From the NCBI GenBank assembly GCA_033980235.1, contig CM067069.1, forward strand, positions 827,501 to 891,500: 64,000 bases of DNA, read 5' to 3'. The position numbers and the translations under genes are program-made. The notes under the pieces are model-generated. The model was not told the DNA's origin, did no database searches, and saw only the letters and a list, made by a program, of their open reading frames with translations. Numbering within the stretch: position 1 is the stretch's first letter; each line of letters starts with the position of its first letter. Source of the stretch: Diadema setosum. Its lineage: Eukaryota; Echinodermata; Echinoidea; Diadematoida; Diadematidae. This document shows positions 37,001-49,000 of the stretch, piece after piece.

Positions 37001-40000
37001 ATGGTTTCATAACATGCCATTTTTCAGAAATATCATGAAAGGTTTAAGGAAAAATAGTACGATGTATAAAATATGATTACTTCTAACCAATGAAAATTTT
37101 GTCAAATACAGCAAGTGTTTGTGGATGGCCTGTAGTCATATAGAACATATCCTCTTTTGGTTTATCAACAAAGAAAGAAATACTCTATACTTTCCATTAA
37201 TTCTCCTAGGATTTGAAATTATTCAAGCATTTTAATGCTCTTCCCTTCGAAAAGACATTCAGATATGACAGCAAAGTTTCATATTTCAGTTATTACTATT
37301 GACAGGAATACCATGGATCACTTTTGGACACATGCACTCATGTTTCTATATATTTCTTATTGTGCTGTCAGCAGTTTACATCAGTACCAAAACTGTAGAT
37401 CAAAGCTATGTAATGTCAGCTACATGTTTATATCCTACCTTGGCATCCTTCTGCTGTGAAGTTGAAGAATCCTGGCAAGCACTGGTCACATCTCTGACCT
37501 CCGACCCCTGGCTTGCACAGACAGGTACCCCCATAGGTTGAACAGGTTGTCTGCAGAGATCCATCTGGATCACAGCTACATGCTGAATGAAGAAAGAATT
37601 TATAACCATATCACAGAAAGACTTTATAAGATATATTAATATAGGAGCAGAAAATGATCATAATTCTCCCCATACAATTGCATATCCATGCCTTGACATT
37701 TCATCTTAAATCATTCCAATTTACAATGACTTACAGGAGTGAGATGGAAAGAGAAGTGGAGACAGACATAGAAATGAACAATTGCAGATGCATGGAATTG
37801 CATTGACCTAACCGCATTGACAATACACAACTTATACAAACATTCAAAGCATACAATTACATACTGCGCCAAGAGGATCAGTACATTAATTTCAATCAAG
37901 CTGCTACAGGCGGAAAAGATATCCATTAAATGAAAGAAAGATATAATTCAAAGGGGTGAAGGTTTAGATGCGAGTTTCTTCACTTTGTCTCCCTCTAGGG
38001 AGAGGGAGACAAAGCGAAGAAACTCGCATCTAAAGATATCCATTGTTCTAACACAAGTATGCATGCACTTTCTCTTCCCTCAACCAGTCATTTTGATGAA
38101 AATCTCATGGCTCAGACTTGAAGATAACATTCTTCATGGTCAGTTTAGATTAAAATATCTGTACAATACTCAACACAAGCTTGTCCAGCATAGAACATTA
38201 GTTTGATTTATTCATTGGCATTTAACTAGTCAAACTTACCTAGTGCCTGCCCAGCAACTTCCAACATTAGGGAGTAGGTGAAAGGCCGACATGGAACGAG
38301 GGCAGCAGAACGCTCTGCTACAGATGAGAAATTCATCAAGCAGCTGTCATAGAAATCTCTCTCCTCAGCATCTGGGTTATAATATGTTTAAGTATAAAAG
38401 ACAAACAAACATTGTCAATCAGAAATTAGTGCTGATTACTATACCTGTGCTGATGCAATCTTACTAGCAACATTTCAACCATTTTGCATATGACTGCATG
38501 CAAAGCAGAACAAATGTACAACACAATGAAGACATGGATGATCAAACTCATTTCCAAATATATCAAATACTAACTATTCAGGTGGACTCCCCTGCAACTT
38601 CAAAACAATTCATTCTCTTTAGTATTTTTGTTTACACTACAAAACTTAAATTTTAGTACAATGCACTGAGTGTACAATTTATGACAAAAACAACCCACAA
38701 CACATATAATGAGACTACATACTGACCTGCCAATTGGTAGACAGTGAAGGGCGTAGAGTCTGGAAGTAAGACTACAGCATCTATTGAGATGGAATTTGCA
38801 CCGTTTCCTGGACTGTCAAACTGCACCTCTACGCTGTAGGAACAGTCTCGGTGGAACGAAAATGAATCGTCTGAAATGAAGGCCACCCCAACTCCAGCTT
38901 CCAGCGATAGAGATAACTGTGCTATGATGTCTCCTGGGGTATACGGGCAAACTAGCGAGGGGTCGTTGGCTCCTTCCACGGCAACGGTCAGTGCCACCAT
39001 CAACCATGGGGCCAAAGAGTCGTAGGAGTAGCGAACACTGATAAAGTTCATCCTGTAGAAAATATATATAACAAGCCATACCGAGGTTAGGCATGTTGTA
39101 TAAACAGTGGAAATTATGTGAACAGCACTGTGCATATTTGATATATCGTCACTGGGGTGACAAGACCTTGTATCTGCAATTTTGGTGAAAATGACTTGTT
39201 TAAGTTAATGGTCAGATATTCAGTTAAGCAATGTCCTGTCCAAATCCCAGATGTCTTACCCCAAAAATGAAGCCACCACGGCATGTCAAAGGAATGTCTA
39301 TCCCATTGGATACAGTGCTTTGCCTGCCATGTTTTTTTTGCTCTCCTGAACATTTGACATTTTGTAGATATGAGGTCTTGTCGTCCCAGCAACGATATGA
39401 CACTTATTTCCTGACCCTATAAAGAAATAAAGCTATATTGAATACTGTAAACTGGAAGCTTTTTACAAAGTGTATATATGAAAATAATATTTCATGCTGG
39501 GCCAATTTCAGTAAACTTCACTTATTTAATTTAATATTTGCTGAGAGGAATATATTCATGCACATTTTGATACCAGAAATATATTCCCATCTCAGTACTT
39601 TTGCACTTGTGAAGAAGAGTGTAAAATTCACCCCAAAAATTTGAAACATTGAAATATTTCATAGTTGTCTGTGATTATTGCCTTGGCTGCTCCCCCGTTC
39701 CTATGGATGATGCTGAAAAGTTCAGTCATCAAATTACCTTTCAATGTGGATCACAGATTGATGATATTAATTACAAGATTCATCTCCACATTTATTAAGT
39801 ATCCAGTGGTGGAATCGAATCTTTGCTATCACTGATAAACAGAACAGACAGATTACATGTGAGCGCGATTTGCCTTGCAGGCATTACCTTCACATAAATT
39901 CTTCTTGGACAAAAATAAACACATGAATTGATTATTCATTCTTTCATTATACTTTCTAGAATCTGTAAGGTTCAGGTAACATTATAAATATACCTATGGC

Positions 40001-43000
40001 AAAGATTCTTGGCATTCTTGCTTAAAACTGTTACTAACTTCTTGATACATAGTGTGTAGATGCAATTATTAATTCCAGATTATATAAGTGAGGATCTGCT
40101 AATAGTCTTCCAAGAACTAAAATGACATATTCACATTTCAATTCCTAGGAAAGAATAAATTGCAATCCTGCTGCCCCTGACAGGTGTTTGAAAAGGAAGA
40201 GTTTGCTGACCAGGAGAAATATCTTACATTCTTTCGCTCTGATTTGAAAATGCTGTGATGCCATCAAAGACGATAGTGTCACCAAACTGGCAGACAAGAT
40301 AACCCCGTCCGGTAAACTGGCTGGATGGGACATCAGACTGCTGGTCACAGCTGGAGTTGGCTTCCCATGCATCGTACCTTCCAGGAGGGAAAAATAAAAC
40401 AGCAGTGGAAACAATGGATACATGGCCATATGACGAAACAAGAACAGCAGGTCTAAAGAAAACATGTTCTGAATGGCTGTTGCACTATTTGATAAAGCAC
40501 TTTTTTCTATTCAAAAGGGGTACTATTTCCTTTTCCTTCATAAGTTTGAATCCCAAATTAGCAACTGCCATCTACTGTTCGGATAGAATTGAACAGCTGC
40601 AATATGTGTCACATGGGCATTTGAGGTCCCAACACATAAAACTTAAACAAAACATATGGTAGTTATTCAAATTCATGAAATTCTTCTGTCGAGATGTTTT
40701 CATTGCAACTGATTGACAAATTGCCCTACATTGACGTAAATAAGCACCGAATTGATCAGTGTTGATCAATTCAGTGCTTATTTACATCAATGTAGGGCAA
40801 TTAGTCAATCAGTTGCAATACCGTAGTTAGTCCCTTCAGCTTATTTGTCCACTTTGTGACATCACAATCTGATAACAGCCAAAAAGATTTGAATATAAAA
40901 TTGGACTTGTTTTTGTGACAGTTATGATAAAACAGGATGGATTTGAAGTGAATGGAATTAAATATGATACTTTGGCAAGGTGGGGGGGGGGGGGGGGAGG
41001 ATGACACAAATTCCCACCATGCTCTTTTTAAGGCCACCTTACCGATTGTGGTCCAGCTGAGGATAGTAATATCCGCTCTGAACGTCCCTGCACTGACGAC
41101 CAATCACAAAGCCCCTGCAATCGCAGCGACCTGTGACCTCATGGCAGGTCAATGACCTTGAACCTCCGGGGTCACAGTCACAAAAAGTGCACTCCTGTCA
41201 GGAAGGAGAAAACATTGTTACAAAATGCATATTTTAACTTCCCAGAATGCAGTGCTGCATTGATTACATACAATGTGTCTGATGTTGCCCCTATTTTAAC
41301 ACTGACTGGATATTGCTGTTTGTTTTACATAAGCTTTTTTTTTGTAGCTATAAAGTCTGCAGCACTGATCACAATGAAGTTTAATTCCTTGAGAATGTCA
41401 GAATGTACGGTACTAATTACAATGTGCACTATTGGTAAATATCTTGATGATCCATAAACTGTTCACGGCAAGGCAGTAATATGTCTAGCAAGCTATAATC
41501 TATGGTTATCGTACTACGCTGAGTGATGCCTTTCTGTATTTTAAAAGAATATGTACTATATGCAAACTGGAACAAAATCTATGTCTAATCAGTGAAAAAA
41601 AATGAGAATACTCAAATGTTCCTTGTATTTCCTCTAAATGACTTTTATTCTTACAGAGGATATTGAGCTCTTTCAGACAAAATATCTCTTAAATTGATAC
41701 ATCTAGCTGTTCATTTGTATGCTGATGAGTGTCTAAAATCCATACAAATTGAAGAGATTCAAAATCAAACAATCTGATTTGCTTGTACTGTAAGTTCACT
41801 CACTTCTTCAGCATCGGTAGGGAAGCCATAATATTGTTCTCTGCACTGTCCACACTGTCTTGTGTCCACACTGGGCTTGCAGTCACACTGACCACTGAGC
41901 TGATCACATGACTCAGTGGCATTCACTGTACCAAGCACATTGCATCCACACACTATAAACAGACAAACAAACAAACAAAAGACCATACTTGGAAATGTGT
42001 CTTGAGGAATATACAGAACAAATGATATAATATGGTGATCATACTTAACACTACAGTATCAATGTTTTAAAAATGTGAAATTGAAGCAAGGTTAAATTGA
42101 ATGCAATATAAACACTCTCTATTCAAGTTTCTGTGGATTTACATTTGAGGCAAGATAAATTGGTGATGGTCATTTTATGAAGGCTTTTTTTTCTGTCACC
42201 TCTAAGTAACACTCCAATCATTTATCAAAACAGGAACAACTCTTGAATCTTCTGTTTCCATGAACATTTACCATTTCTATGTTAACAGATTGAAGAACTC
42301 TGCAGCTATGATGGACCTTATTAATATCAAGAGAATCCTTGTACCTGATTACATGAAGTGGGGTCATTATACTGTTGGCAGCATTACAATATTGTTTTCA
42401 TAAATCTTTCTACACCTTGATATTGTTGGGGGGGGGGGGGGGGGTTGCAGCTTAAATGCTGCAATTCTTACCCTTGCAACGACCAGGATTTGGATCCACA
42501 AGGAGGCCATAGTAGCCACTCTCACATTGGTCACAAGCCCTGCCTGTTACATTCTCCCTGCACTGGCATTGACCAATCGGAGAGCTTGTCTCATTATCAG
42601 CAAATTGGGCACATATTGTGCTGTTGAGGATTGTTCCTAGAGGCTCACAGTTACATTCTATATAAAGAAAAGAAAAGATCACGATTACACATACTATTTG
42701 ATAATTTAAAAACAAATCTAAATCATAACTTAAAGATAATCTCAAAGCAGTGTGAAAGACAAGTTTGCAATTAAAGAAACTTGATCTGTACAATGTCATC
42801 ATAGAATGACTAGATATAACTTCAATTAAGAGTCACAATGTTTACATTTCACTCAAACACTCCCATGAACACAGTTTTCATCTTTCACTCATGCCAGTTT
42901 GTGTGGCGTGTAGTGGAGAATGGCACAGACAGGGTATCCATGGTTCGCCAATAACTTTTTTTTCTCTGGTGGCCCATCTGCCCCGCTAAAATCACTAAAT

Positions 43001-46000
43001 TTGACATTTCATAGTCTGAAAAAGAAATGCAGAGGCGCGATATAAGAAACATGTCAATCCATTTCAAATCTTAGTTGCCTAATGGAGCTACCAAAAGATA
43101 TGCTTTTTGAAAGTCTGGTGGCCTGACACCAATTTTTAATGGCCCTGGGCCACTTGGCCATTGCCAGTGTTGAGCCCTGGGATATCTGATGTATACCATT
43201 CCAGTGATTGAGTGGAGTGTTTGTCCTGTGGGCAGTGTAGACTGTCAACCTCACTATTCTGCCAATTTTCACTCTCAGAAAAAATACAATTAATTTGCCC
43301 TTTTCTGTCATATCTATTTGGCATTTATTTTTGTTCATGTTATTTCTGAATTTAAACAAGTATTATATAAAACTTGACATTTTCATATCCCAGTTGACTG
43401 TGGCATCCAATATTATGCAATTTGCTGTTTATTAGAATACTGGTAGTCTTTGATTCAGAATTTTTAATCTGTTGAAAAGCAGCTCAATTGAATTAACCCT
43501 AACTAGGCCGGGCTATTTAGGTAGTTGATAGAGCCGGGGGGGGGCCTCCCAGGCCCCCCCTCCAGATCTCGGCCGTCGACCGCGCGATCGCGATGAAAAT
43601 TGGCACACACATTGCCTATGATGTAATCTAAAATACCATGAAGTTAATTTTTCCAAAAAATGATCATTTATGCTAAATTATGCTAATTTATGCATGGTGA
43701 TGCATAAAATCAGACTATATGGTATAAATCACAAAAAAACGCTAAAAACAGGCACATTTTTTGTGTAAATATTCTTTTTAGTGTCCTTAGCAAATGTAAT
43801 TAAAAAAAATTGTGATATCAGAAAAAATTCTTAAGTATTTTATTGTTTTTTTGAATTTCTTATGTATTTCTTTGTTTTTTCGACTTTATGTTTTTCATTG
43901 TTTTTTCAATGAAATTTGTCCGCGACATCGCTCCAAACAAGAAAATATGTTATTCAATGATGTTAATCAATAAAACACCAAAATAATCATGCTTTTATGA
44001 AATTTGCCAGTAAGCACAGTTTGCATTGAAATTGTACACGAATTAACGTTTTTGAGCAATTTTTGGTCTGACATGCATGTACATATTTATGCGTAACTTT
44101 GGAACCGCGCGCCCGGGCGTCGCAAACTTAGTGTCAAAAGATGCGGGAGACTCGAAAGAAAAAAGTCATGAAACGTCGCGGCGATAGCTTTTTGCGATTG
44201 CGATACATCGCGCGGAACGTCGAGGGGGGGGCCTCGGAGGCCCCCCCCCCCGGCCTAGTTAGGGTTAAGCCAATGGATGGATTACATGGTTTCACAAAAT
44301 ATGCATTTTGTAGACATCACATGGTATTACAGAATTATCTCTTGATGCATCACTATCAGAGGCAAACTTTTCTCTACATCACCATAGTAACAATAGATGG
44401 CTAAGCTGTCACAATGAAGCTAATTTCATTCAAATTGAATTTATCGCTGACAATAAGTAGCAATTTTGTTCACTGCTGATGTACACAATGAACTAATAGA
44501 ATGGAGTACCCCTCCCATGAAATAAAGGCAAAACATCTATAATTAGTGAGTCGATAAACAATGCAGAAAATTCAGATTGCAATTAACACCACACCCAGTG
44601 TGCACTGATTGAACCAATATTTGCCAGTTCTTCATCCATATGCCTACCTATGCAAACGTCTGGGTGGCTCATGGCACGCGACTCGTTGCGGTAGAATCCG
44701 TCCACGCAGATTTCACAGAAGTCGCCGGCTGTGTTGTGGTAGCAATCCTGGCACACGCCATAACCCAGCGTGGCATTGTACACACAGCTGTCAGCATGAT
44801 CATTGCACAAGCACCCTGGCAAATAGACAACGTTTCACTTTACTTAGTCAACTTGAACCAGATGTATACTGTAATGTACGACATGTCTCACATCTCAGTT
44901 TGCATTTTAATGATTTGATTGACACAGTGCAAGCCGGTCTCATTTCCTTTTCTCACATACAGATTTTAAGATTTAAGCACACAAAGTTTACATGTAATTA
45001 CCATGTTTTCCATGACAGTATGCTTGTTTGACTTTCAGACAGCCTCACTACATGTATGGCATGCGTTACATTGTACATGCTCACGAACTGGCAGCTGGAA
45101 TATTAAAATCTTCATTATTGAGCTCTTAGACAAGCTCAGCTGAAGTAATCATCTCTACACCTTGTTACTGTTTGTTGGCTTTCACTATCTGTGTGCATGT
45201 GTGTTTGCGTTTTCACAGCAGAATGGATAATACATATATTGCATGCGATCTCGTTTCATTTCACTGCCACACAATTAATTTTGTCTGAACACTTCATTCA
45301 TCCAAGCTTGATAAATAATATCAATTCAAGTGCAATTGCCCATATACACAGAAATATTATCTGTCATTTTTTCTGTTGCTTTTGTTTTGGATGGTCAGAA
45401 ATGTTTTGTTGTTGTTGTTGTTTTTTAAGATCATTTCTTACTGACTTACTTTCGCACTCATTGGCAGTGCCTGTTGGATAAGGGGTGAATGAGCCTGCCC
45501 TCCAGGGGCGATTGTTGTACAGTGGCTGACATTCCTCGCAGTTTTGACCCATGGTGTTGTGGAAGCACTCACAGACAACCCCATCGGTTGCCGAAGCAAC
45601 ACAGAAACGGCCGTGCTGGTTACAGTTGCAGCTGAAAGAAAGGCAAAATGTGGAAGAAAAACAAGCGGTGAAAATTGTGTGACTGTTGAATAATGATTAT
45701 TTTAAAATACAGTGTATGTCTAACTGCATAAGGGAGCTGGTTTAAAGTCTTGACTCAAAGATTTTTTCATGGACCAATATAAAGAGTGGTTTCGAAGCTC
45801 TTTTACAATGCCCAGTATCTCCCTACAGATCTAAGCACATTAACAACAATACGAGGAAGAGTTTAATATCAAGCAAATTGTAGTGGAGAACACTAAAATT
45901 TGCTTAGTAAGAGCTTACTCACTTGACAATTTCAAAAAAAGAGGAAAAATCCTCCAGCTTACAAAAGGAATACATTGTCTCACATACACAGTATTTGACT

Positions 46001-49000
46001 TGTATACTGTTCCACCCAAATCAAAGTGACTGGAGTGCTAGTCAAAGAATTAGTTTGTTGGGTTTGCAGTCAGTGGCAACTAGATCCTTTAAGGCGGTGT
46101 CACACCTGTCCGGGCAAGCTACGCGGGCTTGTGGCGAGGAGGTAGTTTAAAGCACGTAGAAGATTTTCCGCGGGCGGACAAGAATGTTTGCAATTTTCGC
46201 ACTTGTTTCTTACTTACTAGACGCGTGCTACTTAGCTTCTACTTGCGTGCGTTCCGTGTGACTCGCGTGAGAGCTTTGAAACCGATCCACTTTCTGTTAC
46301 GAGCGACTTACGGGGATTGCGAAGTACCTGCTTTGGAGTTGCCTGTGAGGTGCTACCGGTAAGGGTTTCCTACTTGTGTTCTGCGCGTACCTCTACGGGC
46401 AACTCCCGTGACTCTTCCGGAACAAGTTTTGAGCATGCTCAAGGCCTTGTCATACCGTATCTGGGGAAGTTTTGCGGCTTGACTTGCGGGGAAAAAAATT
46501 TGCTACCCGGAGCTCTCCGCAGTTGGCCCGAACTTGACAGTACCTAGCACTTATCTCGTCCTTAGTTGCCCGAAGGTGCGCACGCTAGTCCAATTTTCCC
46601 GCAGCAAAGTTTTGAGCATGACCAAAACTATTTCCGGATGAGTCGCGAGGATTGCCCGAAGAGTTCCACGCAGAACACCCGTAGGAGGGCCGTAGCCGCC
46701 GCAATTCACAGGCATTTTACCCACTTGAAGTAGGTAAGTTGCCCGCTGATCTATGCCTGTGTGAAGGGAGTGCGTGCCATCCATTTTGTGGGCTCATTCT
46801 CTTCTTTGTCCTCTGTCCTCTGTGGCGTCGAGGACTCTTGGTCCCTTTCGGACAGGACTTCATCCGCCGAATGGACTTCTGCAGCAATTTGATGCATTTG
46901 CTGTTAATCTTCCGGGCTTTGTGGCTGTCCATCCACTGGACGTTCCCTGCCCTTGTGCACTTTCCGTCTACGGGGCATCTTCACTTCTTGAAAGCTAGTT
47001 GACAAATGATTGTTTGGCCATCCACTCGAACCAGCCTATTGTTCAGGCTAGCACTCACCTCGCAGGCGACTAGTACGCAGATAACACGCAGTTGTGGCGC
47101 AGGTACTTCGCAGAGCCCGTATGTCGCCCGTAACTGACATAAAAGAAGCTATCACGAAGCTATCACGTGACACCCACGCGCCTAACATGCAGTTCAACGG
47201 AATACACGCAAGAAGGACTTAGGTATCACGCGTTTATCATGTAATACCCACGCCAAACTCGCCCTAAACCTTGTCCGGCCGCAGAAATTATTCTGCGTGC
47301 TGAAAAATCCCCGTACGCAATAAGCCCGCTTAGCTGGTGTGACAAGGCCTTTTTTGGCAGCGGGTAAATAGAGCCAGCGTGCGCACCTCCGGGTAACTAC
47401 TTTTGAGATACATGCTAGGTACTGTCATGTGCGGGTCATCTGCGGGGACCTCCGGATAGCAAAAATGTTCTTCGGAAGTCGCACGCAAGGCTGGTGTGAC
47501 ACCGCCTTTACATCAGTTTGAGTTCTTGCAATCATCTCTGCAACAAGTGAGGGTCTGTACTGTGTAGTGAATTGTAAAACAAGGAAAACATTGTGCATTT
47601 GGAGGAGAAAGATTTCTGAAAATGTCTGGCACATTGCAATTATACACAAGGAAATAATTAATTGCCAATCAATGGGTGTTATAATTAACACCAATGCTGT
47701 ACTTACATGAGGTAGGTTTCAATGTTCGAGATGGCATAGTAATACTTGATGAGACTTAGCTGCTGCCCAGTTATCTCCAGGCCATCAGTGGCTGGGTACA
47801 ACAACCTCAGCCGAAGGTCTGTCATCGTCAGCAGACTGCGGAAGGCAACGTCGTTTTGGTATGCTGCCACTTGCTCTGATGGCAGACGACTGTCCGAAAA
47901 TAAAAGCGCCAGCCTGGCCTCCACCCCATACACAACAACACCATCACTGTACGGCAGTGTGCCGCTAAAGTCTGAAGTACAGAATACAGATGTTGCACTG
48001 GCGACATCTCCTGCACTTATATCAGGCAGGCCGAAGTCACCCTGGCAGTCTGTTGAATAGTACTGGAGCGTTTCCCAGGTAACCCCTCCGTCGTTTGACT
48101 TCTCAATGATCATCTGTTTGGGACGTCCCGATGCAAACGTGATATCGACATTGTCCACGAGGGTATAGGAATGGTGCAAGGATAACGTCACAGAGACTTC
48201 GAGCGGCACTGGGTAGTCGTACCATGATATCGACTGCCACCATGTTGGGTTATCTCTGTCGTGACTATCTATCATGAGGTCTGGGGGGTGGGCAAAGGAA
48301 CTGTTGGAGGCATCACATATGCCGAAGATATCATAGCCCTGGTAGAAAGAACAACATGAGAATGATTGTTTTAATCAAAATTCTATGAATCTGTTATTTC
48401 AATAAACATTAGACCAACTTGGTAATTTAATGTAATATTTTGACTCAGGTGCAGCATCTCTTTCAATGATATAGAGTTATTCCTGACATCACAAAGATAT
48501 GTGTATTCCAAAACATGCATTTCTTATTATTTTAATTAATCTTTATTTCTTTTTTTTTTCAAAATTACATTAAGTACGTAAATACTTGTATGTAAAAACC
48601 CAAGACTTGGGGTTGTCCATTTTGTACCGGGCAAGTCCAAGATATCGCGCACCTTACGTATGGGACATTCAGAGATTTCAAACCTCTGAAAAGTAATGAA
48701 TGAGCACTTGGATTTTATTGTTTATCATCAGGAGGACTGGTATCCCTGAGAAGAATATTGTGTTTAAGTTTGATGTCATTTGACCTTGGGTTAATGGTTT
48801 TATTAAGAAAAATATGCCAACTTACGTATGGGACAAGAGAAAAACTGGATTTTTCAAAATAAAGTTTGAACTGAAAATTCTCTGAAAGTACCTTACTGAT
48901 CAAGTTCTGTTTGGAAGTGAAGAAAGGTACAATACTGAAGTATCTTTCAGCAAAGTTTCACTGCAAAAGAATAAAGCATATTTTCATGAAGTTGGTTTAA

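Noticed and set aside
45923..47002. Cluster of small ORFs in the CpG-rich region as a hidden gene
   Set aside because: Bounded by terminal inverted repeats, overlapping frames on both strands, no family features: a transposon.
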